A DNA stretch of 43,361 nt from Planctomycetota bacterium. GTDB taxonomy: Bacteria > Planctomycetota > Planctomycetia > Pirellulales > UBA1268. The position numbers and the translations under genes are program-made. The notes beneath the pieces were generated by a model. That model saw nothing but the letters and a program-made list of their open reading frames with translations, did no database searches and was not told the origin of the DNA. Of this stretch, positions 24,098 through 33,372 are shown piece by piece. Location: positions 1-43,361 of the forward strand of contig JAPOIM010000036.1 in assembly GCA_029978905.1 (NCBI GenBank), written 5' to 3'. Each line of letters opens with the position of its first letter. The first letter of the stretch is position 1.

Positions 24098-25453
24098 TCA
24101 GTCATCGCGGGAGTTTGAAATCAACGTGATGAACTCACGGTTGCTTTTGAACTTCCCGAGCTGTTTGGTGAGCTGCTCCATCGCATCGACGTGGTGCATC
24201 GTGGAGAGTGTTCGCCGAAGAATATTCACTGCGTTCAGCGTGTTGGGGTCGAGCAACTTCTCTTCACGACGCGTACCCGACTGCGAAATGTCGATCGCTG
24301 GCCACACGCGACGGTCGGCCAGTTTGCGATCGAGCACGAGTTCCATGTTGCCGGTGCCCTTGAACTCCTGGAAGATCAGCTCGTCCATCCGGCTGCCGGT
24401 ATCGATCAGGGCCGTCGCCACAATCGTGAGCGAACCACCCTCTTCAAACACGCGAGCCGTGGCGAAGAGCTTCTTCGGAATATCGAGCGCCTTGATGTCG
24501 ACACCACCGCTCATCGTGCGGCCAGTGTTTCCCACCCACTTATTGAAGGCACGTGCCATACGCGTGATCGAGTCCATCAGCAGGAACACGTCCTTGCCGG
24601 CCTCGGCCATTCGCTTGCATCGCTCCACGACGAGTTGGGAAAGCCGCACATGGCTTTCGACGTCGCAGTCGAGGCTGCTTGCGAGCACCTCGCCCTTCAC
24701 CGTACGCCGCATGTCGGTGACTTCTTCTGGACGCTCGTCGATCAGCAGCACCACCAACGCGACCTCTGGGTGATTCTCCGCGATCGACTGCGAAATCTGC
24801 TGCAGCATCACCGTTTTGCCAGACCGTGGTGGAGCCACGATGAGCGCACGTTGACCCTTCCCGAGCGGCGTGAGCAGGTCCATCACGCGCGTCGTGACGG
24901 GCTGCTGACCGGTCTCCAAGCGGAGCCAGGTCTCTGGATTGATGGGGGTGAGCGTGTCGAACGCCTTCACATTCACGTACTCGTCCGGCGGCAGGCCCTC
25001 AACCTCGAGGATTTCCCGCACGCGTGGCCCCTGCTGCCGCCGACCCGGCTGAACCATGGCCTTTACAAACACGCCCTCGCGGAGTGCGTAACGCTCCACC
25101 ATCGTGCCCGGCACGAAGGGATCGACGCGTTCCCGCTGGAGGTTGTGGGCAGGGTTCCGCAGAAACCCGTAGCCGTTGGGGTGCATTTCCAGCACGCCTT
25201 CACCCGCTTCCAGCGGGATCGGTTCGCCGTTTTCGGTGACTGGTTCTTCCTCAGCGGCCTGCATCGCTGGATCATCCGGCACCGGGCGATCACCACCACC
25301 GCCGCCGCCGCCGCGTCGGCGATACCGGCCCCGACGACGTCCACCGCCGCCACCGCCACCGCCGCCGCCACCGGCTCCACCGCCGCCAGCTCCGCCGCCG
25401 CCCTCTTGGCCGCCAGACCTGCCCTGCGAACGGGCTCGTCTCCGTTTCGCCAT
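24098..25453 (-). CDS. rho: Transcription termination factor Rho
   Basis: A hexameric RNA helicase that ends transcripts. 451 residues, against 419 in E. coli. The extra length is a Gly/Arg insert at about residues 11-60, including long poly-Gly runs broken by RRRGRYRRR. The RNA-binding cold-shock-like domain begins GVLEMHPNGYGFLRNP (about 87-101). The ATPase has the P-loop APPRSGKT (207-214), Walker B KDVFLLMDSITRMARA and the Q/R-loop region KALDIPKKLFATAR, ending in GNMELVLDRKLADRRVWPAIDI. Classic N-terminal Rho_N residues are replaced by the insert. The start at 25453 follows AGGACGG. A strong promoter at 26003 implies a leader of over 500 nt. Confidence 0.96.
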   Translation of the reverse strand: MAKRRRARSQGRSGGQEGGGGAGGGGAGGGGGGGGGGGRRRGRYRRRGGGGGGGDRPVPDDPAMQAAEEEPVTENGEPIPLEAGEGVLEMHPNGYGFLRNPAHNLQRERVDPFVPGTMVERYALREGVFVKAMVQPGRRQQGPRVREILEVEGLPPDEYVNVKAFDTLTPINPETWLRLETGQQPVTTRVMDLLTPLGKGQRALIVAPPRSGKTVMLQQISQSIAENHPEVALVVLLIDERPEEVTDMRRTVKGEVLASSLDCDVESHVRLSQLVVERCKRMAEAGKDVFLLMDSITRMARAFNKWVGNTGRTMSGGVDIKALDIPKKLFATARVFEEGGSLTIVATALIDTGSRMDELIFQEFKGTGNMELVLDRKLADRRVWPAIDISQSGTRREEKLLDPNTLNAVNILRRTLSTMHHVDAMEQLTKQLGKFKSNREFITLISNSRDD

Positions 25454-26248
25454 GAAAGAAAACCGTCCTGTACGAGAAAACGTCCGGTCAAGATGCCCGG
25501 CCAACCCGCAACGGGGAGACCATGGAAACACAACCAGATGCCGTGAAAAATCGGCGGATTCTTCCCGCCGCGGATGCCTTCGATCGTGTTCGAAGGCGAC
25601 TGCTCGGCGTCAGGACGTCAGCCCAACTCGAGCGAGGAAAACCAAGTTCGTTCAAGGAAATCAGGCTGATGGATCACAACTCACTGCGGCCATCCGGGCC
25701 ACGAGTTGCTCCCATACAAAACCCCAGCACACCGGTCCTCTCCAGCCCTGGAAAGCTCGCAGCATGATTCACAGGCATTTACATCAGCCTGTCTGACCCA
25801 CCCCTCGGACTGAGGATACCCTCAGCAAACCGCGAGTGGACAAGTGAAAAGGCTTTTCGCCCAATCACACGACGGAAAACCATCATTTCGGAGGAGATTG
25901 AACGCGTTGCGACAAAAGCCAAAACGCAGCCACCCCGAAACAGGTCAAACACTCCGAGAGTGCGACAAGACAGCAAAAAAAGGCTGTCACCGAACCCCAG
26001 AAAGTATCCGCAGTGCCCCCAAGGCTGTCAAGCCAGGAGTTTTTTGGGCTTACCAGGGTTTTCAACGCCGCAAAAAGTCCCAGGTTTCGCCCGCCCGGAG
26101 CCCGATCCCCGCAGATCACAGATTTTCGTTGCAACTCGCACAGCCGCGTCAGCCGATACCCCCTGAGGCGACCGCTGCGCTCGACGCATGCGGTGCCGCC
26201 GCAGTTTGGTTTGCACGCAGTGTTGGAAGAAGAGCGAGGTTTCCCCTC
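25454..26248. other. 795-bp non-coding region: long rho leader and upstream region of the Trx-YHS gene
   Basis: Lower GC and many A/T tracts, and no convincing frame on either strand. It holds the rho promoter (26003-26031), a hairpin GACAGC/GCTGTC with a T/A-rich loop (25969-25988), a second copy of AAGGCTGTCA (25980-25989 and 26021-26030), and a tight hairpin CTGAGG-ATAC-CCTCAG (25810-25825). The plus-strand promoter of the Trx-YHS gene was not identified. Confidence 0.6.
26003..26031 (-). promoter_or_regulatory. Strong candidate promoter of rho
   Basis: On the minus strand the perfect -35 TTGACA (26026-26031) and GATACT (26003-26008) are 17 nt apart. Transcription from about 25996 would give rho a leader of roughly 540 nt. 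Confidence 0.6.
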
Positions 26249-27727
26249 ATGACTGCCACCCACCGTTGGACTCGACACCTCTCCGCTGTCATCGCCGTCG
26301 TCGGATGCCTTGCCGCCGCGTGGCTCCCGGGGCAGGCGCACGCAGGTCTGGCGTGGCACGAGTCGTACGCGGCCGCGAAGTCTGCCAGCCAAGCCAGCGA
26401 GCGGCCGGTGCTCCTGGTGTTCACCGCCACCTGGTGCGAGGCGTGCCAACATCTCGACAGCCGCCTGTGGGCCAACGCCGAAGCGGCGGCCCTGGTTGGG
26501 GCCTGTTACGAGCCCGTGATGATCGACGTCGACGCGCATCCGGAAATCGCTCGCCAGATGGGGATCTCGCGGATTCCATCCGCCTGCGTCACCGATGCAC
26601 AAGGCCAGGTGCTGACCACTTTCGATCTCCCATCAACGGCATCGACGTTCATCGCTCAAGCCGCCCGCGCCCTCCAGTCGACCGCCACGGCAACCGTGGC
26701 CCCCACCACCACGATCGCCGCCCAGCCGGCAGCTCAGCCCACAGCACAAGCTGCAGTTGCGGTGCCGCCTGCCTTCCAGCCCGCGGGCACGGCCCCCGCA
26801 ACATTTGGCACCGACGGTGCCTCACGCTACGGCGAACAGCCGGGCTCGGCGTTTGCGAACCAGCCGCCTGCTCCCTCGGCCTTCGCCGCTCAGCAGGCTC
26901 CGCCAGCGATCACGCAGCCAACACCCACCTCCCCGGTCACCCCGCAGGAAGCCCCTTGGCTTGCAGCAGCGGCTGCCCCTGCACAACACGCACCGCCACA
27001 GGCTCCCGGGGCCTATCCGTTGCAACCTCCAACGGCAGCCACACAAGCACCACCCGGGTACTACCCAGCGACCCCTCCCGGTCCTACCGCGGCACCACAG
27101 CAGGCCCCTGCCGCGGCCCCCGGCCAAGCGCTTGCTGCCGGCACCAGCCCCGCGCAAACGCTGACGCCCTACCCCACGTCACCGCAAACGCTCGACAGCG
27201 CTGCGATGGCCACGGATCGCGAAGCGGAAGAAAAGGAGGAAAAAGCCACGCTGATGGGGGCGATCCAAAAGCAACTGGCCTTCATGCTGCCGAAGAAAGA
27301 AACCGCTGAAAGCGAGCCGGAGCCGGCAGGGCTGGCGACCGCACCCTCGCCCTACCCCGTCGGCTTCGACGGCTTCTGCCCGGTCACCCTCGCTGAGCAG
27401 GCGAAGTGGGCTGAAGGACGCGCCCAGTGGGGCGTGCAGCACCGTGGCCGCACCTACCTTTTTGTTGGCCAGGAAGAGCAGCAGCGTTTTCTTGCCAATC
27501 CAGACCGCTACGCCCCGGCCCTGTCGGGCGACGATGTGGTGCTCGCTTTTGAGTCGGGCCAACAGATGCCTGGCCAGCGTCGCTATGGGGTGACCTACCA
27601 GGCGAGGATCTACCTCTTCTCGTCTCTCGAAACGCGCAGCCGGTTTGCCGCGAATCCGCAGGCGTATGCGTCGCGGGTGCGACTGGCAGAAAGCCCCGTG
27701 GCTGCCGGCGGAAGCCTGGTGCGGTAA
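26249..27727 (+). CDS. Exported thioredoxin-fold protein with YHS-like C-terminus
   Basis: 492 residues. A signal peptide (1-32, cleaved after AHA) precedes a thioredoxin-like domain with C63-E-A-C66 in FTATWCEACQHLDSRLW and the cis-Pro region SRIPSACVTD. A Pro/Ala/Gln/Thr-rich linker of about 200 residues (about 150-350) leads to a C-terminal part from residue 372. That part begins FDGFCPVTLAEQAKW and contains YLFVGQEEQQRFLANPDRYAP, a YHS-type metal-binding pattern. It is followed by a degenerate second copy (YLFSSLETRSRFAANPQAYA). Periplasmic thiol chemistry or metal handling is inferred. The frame is open far upstream of 26249, but only this ATG gives a proper signal peptide. It converges on glpK. 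Confidence 0.82.
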   Translation: MTATHRWTRHLSAVIAVVGCLAAAWLPGQAHAGLAWHESYAAAKSASQASERPVLLVFTATWCEACQHLDSRLWANAEAAALVGACYEPVMIDVDAHPEIARQMGISRIPSACVTDAQGQVLTTFDLPSTASTFIAQAARALQSTATATVAPTTTIAAQPAAQPTAQAAVAVPPAFQPAGTAPATFGTDGASRYGEQPGSAFANQPPAPSAFAAQQAPPAITQPTPTSPVTPQEAPWLAAAAAPAQHAPPQAPGAYPLQPPTAATQAPPGYYPATPPGPTAAPQQAPAAAPGQALAAGTSPAQTLTPYPTSPQTLDSAAMATDREAEEKEEKATLMGAIQKQLAFMLPKKETAESEPEPAGLATAPSPYPVGFDGFCPVTLAEQAKWAEGRAQWGVQHRGRTYLFVGQEEQQRFLANPDRYAPALSGDDVVLAFESGQQMPGQRRYGVTYQARIYLFSSLETRSRFAANPQAYASRVRLAESPVAAGGSLVR

Positions 27728-27766
27728 ACGAAAAACCGTCTGCATCGCGTGAGCGATTGCGAGCGT

Positions 27767-29281
27767 CTACGACTGCGGCGGGAGATGGGTCGCCCAGCCT
27801 CGCGAACGTCCCACCGCCTCGCGCCACACACCGAGCATCCGCTCACGAGCGGCCGCATCGATCGACGGCTCAAAAACCCGTTCGGTCTGGCGAGCGAGCG
27901 ACGTGTCGATCGCGTCATCACATCCAGCACCGCGGGCCGCCAGCAGCGCCGCCCCAAGAGCGGTGGTTTCCAGCACCCGCGGCCGCTCCACGGGCACCCC
28001 GAGAATGTCGGCCTGCATCTGCATCAGCAGGTCGTTGCTGGTGGCCCCACCATCGACGCGGAGCCGATCGAGCGCGATCCCTGAATCCTGTCGCATGCAC
28101 TCAACGACGTCGGCGACCTGCAGGGCGATCGACTCAAGCGCCGCCCGAGCGATGTGGGCCGAGGTGGTGCCGCGCGTCAGCCCGATGATCAAACCTCGCG
28201 CGTGCGGATCCCAGTGGGGCGTTCCTAGGCCGGCAAGCGCTGGCACGAGCACCACGCCACCGCTGTCGGGCACACTCGCCGCGAGCGTCTCCACTTCGCT
28301 GGCCTGGTTGATGATCCCAAGCCCATCACGGAGCCAACTCACAATCGCCCCAGCGATGAAGATCGCCCCTTCCAGGAAGTACTTTCGCCCGTTGCCGTCA
28401 TCAGCCGCGGGCGTGGTCAGCAGCCCGTGCTGGCTGCCGATCGCGTCGTCGCCTGTGGAAAACAGGAGAAAGGCTCCGGTGCCGTAGGTGTTTTTCGCTT
28501 CGCCTGGCTGGAGACAGCCCTGCCCATAGGCCGCAGCCTGCTGGTCGCCCGCGATGCCACAGATGGGCACCTCCCGCCCAAGCAGGTCGGCCGTCGTGGC
28601 TCCGAAGTGCCCGGCCGATGGCCGCACCTCTGGCAGGATCTCCATCGGCACCCCAAACAGGTCGCACAGCCGCTCGCTCCATCGCCCTTCGCGGATGTCG
28701 TAGAGCAGCGTGCGGCCGGCATTGGAGGGATCGGTCGCATGCACGCGGCCCCCGGTGAACTTCCACACGAGCCAACTGTCGACTGTGCCAAAGAGCACCT
28801 CACCTCGACGGCACCGCTCCGCAAGCCCCTCAGTCGTTTCCAAGAGGTGCACGATCTTGGTGGCCGAGAAGTAGGGATCCAGTCGAAGCCCAGTCAGACT
28901 TCGAATCTCCTCTTCGTGGCCGGCTTCTCTCATGCGCTGGCAAACCGGTTCGCTGATTCGGCTTTGCCACACGATCGCGGGAGCCACCGGCTCGCCGGTC
29001 GCGCGATCCCAGAGCACCGTCGTCTCGCGCTGGTTGGTGATTCCGATCGCAGAGACCGCTTCAGGCCCCACCGCTGCCTGCGTGAGCACCTGCCTCGCAG
29101 TGGCCAACTGCGAAGACCAGATCTCGTTGGCGTCGTGTTCCACCACGCCGGGTGTGGGCGTGATCTGGCGAAACTCCTGCTGGGCCGTGGCGACCGGCAA
29201 GCCGGCAGCATCGAACAGAATCGCGCGGCTGGAGGTCGTCCCCTGATCGAGTGCAAGAAAGAGTGGTCCTGAGCCTGCCAT
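27767..29281 (-). CDS. glpK: Glycerol kinase
   Basis: The product phosphorylates glycerol to sn-glycerol 3-phosphate. 504 residues of the FGGY family. The N-terminal ALDQGTTSSRAILFD is the phosphate-1 motif. NQRETTVLWDR, KNTYGTGAFLLFSTGD and the C-terminal LRVDGGATSNDLLMQMQADILGVPVERP are diagnostic. It lies 11 nt after glpD on the same strand, forming a glycerol catabolic operon. No glpF facilitator is in the window. Confidence 0.97.
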   Translation of the reverse strand: MAGSGPLFLALDQGTTSSRAILFDAAGLPVATAQQEFRQITPTPGVVEHDANEIWSSQLATARQVLTQAAVGPEAVSAIGITNQRETTVLWDRATGEPVAPAIVWQSRISEPVCQRMREAGHEEEIRSLTGLRLDPYFSATKIVHLLETTEGLAERCRRGEVLFGTVDSWLVWKFTGGRVHATDPSNAGRTLLYDIREGRWSERLCDLFGVPMEILPEVRPSAGHFGATTADLLGREVPICGIAGDQQAAAYGQGCLQPGEAKNTYGTGAFLLFSTGDDAIGSQHGLLTTPAADDGNGRKYFLEGAIFIAGAIVSWLRDGLGIINQASEVETLAASVPDSGGVVLVPALAGLGTPHWDPHARGLIIGLTRGTTSAHIARAALESIALQVADVVECMRQDSGIALDRLRVDGGATSNDLLMQMQADILGVPVERPRVLETTALGAALLAARGAGCDDAIDTSLARQTERVFEPSIDAAARERMLGVWREAVGRSRGWATHLPPQS

Positions 29282-29292
29282 CGCAATCCCCC

Positions 29293-31017
29293 TTAGAAGT
29301 TCCCACCGTCTGAAGCAGCCCCCTCGGCCAGCTGCCGCCCATGCCGTCGCGCGAGGTCGTCGGCAACCCGCGCGACCTCTTCGTCGATGCGATCCTCCGG
29401 CAGCCGCCCCAGTGATGCAAGCACCTTAGCCACCGCTCGCAGGGTCGCCCGGTCAAAGGTTGGCTCAAAAGGCAGCAGCAGCCTCCGGCTGACCACATCG
29501 TCGAGCGTGACGGCCCACTCCTCGTGAACGGCCCTGCAGACCACCTCCGCCGGCAGCCCACAGGCGCCGAGCGATTCACTGCGGGCGTCGGTCTGCAGGA
29601 AGGCCGCCGCATGGCCACCGTAGAGGTGCACAAGCTGCCCGGCCGCCTGCGGGAGCACGCCGGCAGCCTCAAGTTGCTCGCAAAGCCTGTGCCGTGCCGC
29701 GGACGACTCGGCGCCCGCCCGTCCCGGCAGCGGCCGTTGTTGGGAGCCGCCGCCGCGGGGCCAGCCAAGCGCCGCGAGCACCTCGCCCGCAGCCGATTCC
29801 GCCAGGCTGCGGCACGTGGTGAGCTTCCCTCCCACGATCGACCAACTCGGCACGGCGGTGCCCTCGTGCCGCACGAGCAGATGCCGCCTTGTCACTGCAC
29901 CGGGCAGCAACGCGCTGCCGGACCGCGGCAACGGCCGCACACCGCAGTAGTGGAGCACGAGATCGGCACGGCTTGGTGGGGCGTCGGGAAAGAGTGTGCC
30001 GCAGGCGGCAAGCAGGTAGTCCACCTCCTCATCAGAGGCGACCGCGTCGGCCGGATCTCCTGTGAAGGGCAGATCGGTCGTGCCGACGAGCACAAGCCGC
30101 TCGCCAAACGGCAGCACAAACACCGGCCGACCATCGGCCGCTTCGGCATACACCCCCGTGTCGTGCAGCCGGCTGCGGAGCGGCGGCGCGTCGACCACGA
30201 GATGGCTCCCCTTGGTGCCGCCGATCAGCGGCGGTCCGTCGGCAGCCAGCGGTAGCGAGGCCCGCGTGCGGTCGACCCAGGCCCCGCTGGCGTTGACCAC
30301 GGCATCTGGCGTGAGATGAATGGCCTCCACCTCAGCAAACCCCTGCACGCGCTCGTGCGGCTCAACGTGGAGCGTGCCATCGGGGCTCGATGTCACACGG
30401 CGGTGCGTCCAGACCTCGAATGAGCACCCGTTGTCGGTGGCGATCTGCCGGGCATCCTGCAGGAGTTCGATGGTGAACCGCTCCGGAAAGCGCATCTGGG
30501 CGTCGACGTAGGTGGCCCCGAGCGGATAGCGGTGGCCATCCACTTCGGGCAGTCCTTCCTCGCCACAGCGGTGCATGCGGTGGCGGGGCCAGGCCCGACC
30601 GCTCAGCAGGTCGTAGAGCCACAGCCCGATGCCCACCGCCCAACTCCCGCGTGTTTGGCCAGCCGCAAGCGATTTCGCCAAGCCGCTCATCCCCAGCAGC
30701 CTCGCAGCAGCCGCCCAGAGGCCTCCCCGCCGCCGCTCGAGCGGGATGTAAAACGGCAGCGGAGCAACGAGATGAGGGGCGAGGGTCACCAGCCGCTCTC
30801 GCTCCGTGAGGCTCTCGCGCACGAGATCGACCTCGCCATACTCGAGATACCGCAAGCCACCGTGCACGAGCCTGGTGGACCACGCAGTCGCTCCGCAGGC
30901 GAGGTCGCCCGCCTCGATCACGCGCACATGCACGCCGGAGAGCACCAGCTCACGGGCGAGCGCCGCCCCGTTGATTCCGCCACCGAGGATGACAACGGTG
31001 GGGGGCGTGCGATCCAT
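29293..31017 (-). CDS. glpD: Aerobic glycerol-3-phosphate dehydrogenase
   Basis: A membrane-associated flavoprotein that oxidises glycerol 3-phosphate to dihydroxyacetone phosphate and passes electrons to quinone. 574 residues. The FAD Rossmann motif VILGGGINGAALARE (9-23), the TRLVHGGLRYLEYGE signature, VVNASGAWVD, GTTDLPFTGDP and the C-terminal DAO_C helical domain (VCRAVHEEWAVTLDDVVSRR) are all present. The start at 31017 follows GAGGAG; residues further upstream are not family-like. It precedes glpK by 11 nt. The promoter is not clear. A TTGACC in the upstream minus strand lacks a well-spaced -10. Confidence 0.96.
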   Translation of the reverse strand: MDRTPPTVVILGGGINGAALARELVLSGVHVRVIEAGDLACGATAWSTRLVHGGLRYLEYGEVDLVRESLTERERLVTLAPHLVAPLPFYIPLERRRGGLWAAAARLLGMSGLAKSLAAGQTRGSWAVGIGLWLYDLLSGRAWPRHRMHRCGEEGLPEVDGHRYPLGATYVDAQMRFPERFTIELLQDARQIATDNGCSFEVWTHRRVTSSPDGTLHVEPHERVQGFAEVEAIHLTPDAVVNASGAWVDRTRASLPLAADGPPLIGGTKGSHLVVDAPPLRSRLHDTGVYAEAADGRPVFVLPFGERLVLVGTTDLPFTGDPADAVASDEEVDYLLAACGTLFPDAPPSRADLVLHYCGVRPLPRSGSALLPGAVTRRHLLVRHEGTAVPSWSIVGGKLTTCRSLAESAAGEVLAALGWPRGGGSQQRPLPGRAGAESSAARHRLCEQLEAAGVLPQAAGQLVHLYGGHAAAFLQTDARSESLGACGLPAEVVCRAVHEEWAVTLDDVVSRRLLLPFEPTFDRATLRAVAKVLASLGRLPEDRIDEEVARVADDLARRHGRQLAEGAASDGGNF

Positions 31018-31188
31018 GCCTGGCTCCTCAAACGTGACCGTGTGGCCGCCCACCCGCGCGGCGGTGGGGATCTCCTTGCCCCCATCGCATCCAGCGATCG
31101 GCTTATGCTGGTGTGGCCTGGCCGCGTTGGTCAACTACGCGAGCCAGGAGCGTCGTTGGTTTCCCCAAGGCATCAGGCGAGTGATCGC

Positions 31189-32196
31189 ATGCCCTCCCAC
31201 CGATCCCAGCCACACACAGCGTTCACGTGGGCGGCCCTGCTGCTCGTGATCGTTGCGTCCGGTGCCTTGCCGGCCCAAGCGGGAGGCGTCGCGGGCACGT
31301 GGCAGGGGGTAGGGCTGGCCCAGCTCGCCGAGTCCCTGACGGACATGCTCGGCCGCCCGCTCGTGCTCGACTGCCGCATCGACCCCACCACACCGATCAC
31401 ACTCAACGGCAGTGGGCTCGAAGCCGAGCAGTTGCTGGCGGCGCTTGCCGAACGGAGCCGGGCCGAGGTCGTCATCCTCCGGGAGAGCGTCCGCTTGGCT
31501 CCTCCCGGACGGCGGGCGGCCCTTCAGGCCGCGGAAGAAGCGAGGGCAGCCGAGATCGCAAAGGCCCCCGCACGGCTCCGACGCCCGCTCGCCGAACGGC
31601 AGGCCGCCGCATGGCCCGCGGGCACCACGCCGCGGGAACTCGTGTCACAACTCGCTGCCGACGCTGCGGCCCCGCTGGCCGGCCTCGACAGTATCCCTCA
31701 CGACCACCTCCGCGGCTTCTCGGGTCCGCCGATGTCGCGAGGGGCGATCCTCGACCTCGTGCTCGCGGGCTACGACCTGCGAGCAGCAGTCACGGAGTCT
31801 GGCCTGGAGATCGTGCGGCTCGACCCAAAAGCGGAACCAGCGACGCCACCGCGGCTCGACCCACCAGCCAAGCCTCCCGCCGAAGCGATGGCCGACGCAG
31901 CAAACGCCCGCTTCACACTCGAGGCCGCCGCACCGCTTGATCAGCTCCTGGCGGCGATCGCAGCTCAGACCGGCCTCACGCTCGAGATCGATGAGGAGTC
32001 GCTCAACCGTCGCGGGATCGATCCCCGCCGCGTCGTGCGAGTGCAGGTCGAGAAGGCAACGCGCGAGCAGTTGCTCGACGCCATCACCGAGCCCCTCGGT
32101 CTCGCCTGGACGATCACCGACACAAAACTCGCGATCAGCGCTGGCTCGTCACCACCTGCTGACGGGCCTGAAGCCTCCGAGCCGCGTCCAGATTGA
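31189..32196 (+). CDS. Exported protein with STN-like repeats
   Basis: 335 residues with a signal peptide (about 1-31, ending PAQA). Two or three repeats resemble the secretin/TonB short N-terminal (STN) fold. The first covers about residues 35-95 (GVGLAQLAESLTDMLGRPLVLD). A middle one lies near 145-205. The last, from about 240, has PLDQLLAAIAAQTGLTLEID and LDAITEPLGLAWTITDTKLAISA. Such proteins are common and uncharacterised in planctomycetes. The frame is open upstream to 30532, but that portion is antisense to glpD and was excluded. The last 62 bp overlap the end of the convergent TPR gene. Confidence 0.75.
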   Translation: MPSHRSQPHTAFTWAALLLVIVASGALPAQAGGVAGTWQGVGLAQLAESLTDMLGRPLVLDCRIDPTTPITLNGSGLEAEQLLAALAERSRAEVVILRESVRLAPPGRRAALQAAEEARAAEIAKAPARLRRPLAERQAAAWPAGTTPRELVSQLAADAAAPLAGLDSIPHDHLRGFSGPPMSRGAILDLVLAGYDLRAAVTESGLEIVRLDPKAEPATPPRLDPPAKPPAEAMADAANARFTLEAAAPLDQLLAAIAAQTGLTLEIDEESLNRRGIDPRRVVRVQVEKATREQLLDAITEPLGLAWTITDTKLAISAGSSPPADGPEASEPRPD

Positions 32197-33163
32197 TCTG
32201 GGCCGCTTTCAACGTCGGGTCGATCCGCAGCGAGAGTTCGTACGACTTGATCGCTTCGCCGTAGGCCTCCTGACGCGCCTGGGCCACGCCGCGGTTAAAC
32301 CACGCGCGGGCGTCCTTGGGCTCATGGCGAATCGCCTGGTCGAAGTCGAGCTCCGCCTTCCGCGGTTCGTCGGTCGCGAGATAGGCCAGCCCTCGGTTGA
32401 GATAGGCCACCATGTAGGTGCGATCCCGTCGAATCGCGCCCGCGTAGGCACTGATCGCTTCGAGCGGGCGGTCGATCTTCATGAGCGCGAGGCCACGCCA
32501 CAGTTCGGGGCGTGGGTCGTCGTAGGCAATCCCTGAGGCGTCTTCAAAATCTTTGAGGGCGATGCCGTACTGCCCCAGACGGAACCAGACGATCCCACGT
32601 CGAAACATGAGTTCCGGCTCGAGCGGATCGATCTGCAAGCCCTTGGAAAACGCCTCAATGGCAGGCTCGAGCCGGCCGAGCCTCCGCAGCACGATGCCCA
32701 TCGCGAGATGCGCTTCGGGGTCCTGCGGATCAGCCTCAACCGCTTCCTTGAGCGTCGCGAGCGCCTCTTCCCACTTCTCTTCCTTTTCGAGATCGCGAGC
32801 CTTCGCGATCAGCGGGGCGGCGGGGGACTCGGCATAGAGGCTCCGCCCGGTGCGGGCCGTGGGACGATCAGCCGCAGGGCCTGGCACGGTCACGTCGGGG
32901 AAAGGCACCGGCAAGGTGATTCCTGTGCCATCGCCCCCTTGCGCGGGCGCCATCGGGGGATTCACCCGCGGCTGCGGGGTAGCCGGATCGTTGGGGTAGA
33001 TCTCCGGCTGGGGCGTTTTTCGCTGCCCACTCCCAAACGGATTGAGTTCGTCCGCGAAGGGATCCTCTTGCGGGATGCCGGCTGGCTGTGCGTAGAGCGG
33101 AACCGACGCCCACGGCAGGTTGGCAGCAGCAAGGGCAAGAGCAAACAGCGAACGAGTGAGCAT
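32135..33163 (-). CDS. Exported TPR-repeat protein
   Basis: 342 residues: a signal peptide (about 1-25), a Pro-rich linker with DPFADELNPFGSG (about 30-110), then about six tetratricopeptide repeats (about 115-335). These include EAHLAMGIVLRRLGRLEPAIEAFSKGL, ELMFRRGIVWFRLGQYGIALKDFE and AWFNRGVAQARQEAYGEAIKSYE. TPRs mediate protein-protein contacts; the partner is unknown. Its 3' end overlaps the STN-like gene by 62 bp in the opposite direction. No clear ribosome-binding site precedes the ATG. Confidence 0.88.
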   Translation of the reverse strand: MLTRSLFALALAAANLPWASVPLYAQPAGIPQEDPFADELNPFGSGQRKTPQPEIYPNDPATPQPRVNPPMAPAQGGDGTGITLPVPFPDVTVPGPAADRPTARTGRSLYAESPAAPLIAKARDLEKEEKWEEALATLKEAVEADPQDPEAHLAMGIVLRRLGRLEPAIEAFSKGLQIDPLEPELMFRRGIVWFRLGQYGIALKDFEDASGIAYDDPRPELWRGLALMKIDRPLEAISAYAGAIRRDRTYMVAYLNRGLAYLATDEPRKAELDFDQAIRHEPKDARAWFNRGVAQARQEAYGEAIKSYELSLRIDPTLKAAQINLDAARRLQARQQVVTSQR

Positions 33164-33372
33164 CGGAGAATCTCGCGAGGAACCTCAGACAAACGCAACG
33201 GAGCCCCAGGAACTGGGAACCCGAGGGTGAGCAACGGGCAGCCAACACCTGCTCTACCCCTTTCGACCGGGTGGGCAAGATTGGATGACCACGGCATCGC
33301 CTGCCGGCCCTTCCTTCTCTAATCACACCCTCCCGCAAAGCCGGGTGCAACCGTCAATCCCGCGCCAGCCGA

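Noticed and set aside
25522..25767. 81-codon plus-strand frame in the rho leader region
   Set aside because: No GC3 bias, second half looks random, and the minus strand is the likely transcribed leader.
25969..25988. Intrinsic terminator on the plus strand
   Set aside because: The homopolymer is in the loop, not after the stem, and nothing upstream on plus needs terminating.
30532..31188. 219-codon upstream extension of the STN-like gene
   Set aside because: Antisense to glpD and without protein-like character; the ATG at 31189 opens a proper signal peptide.
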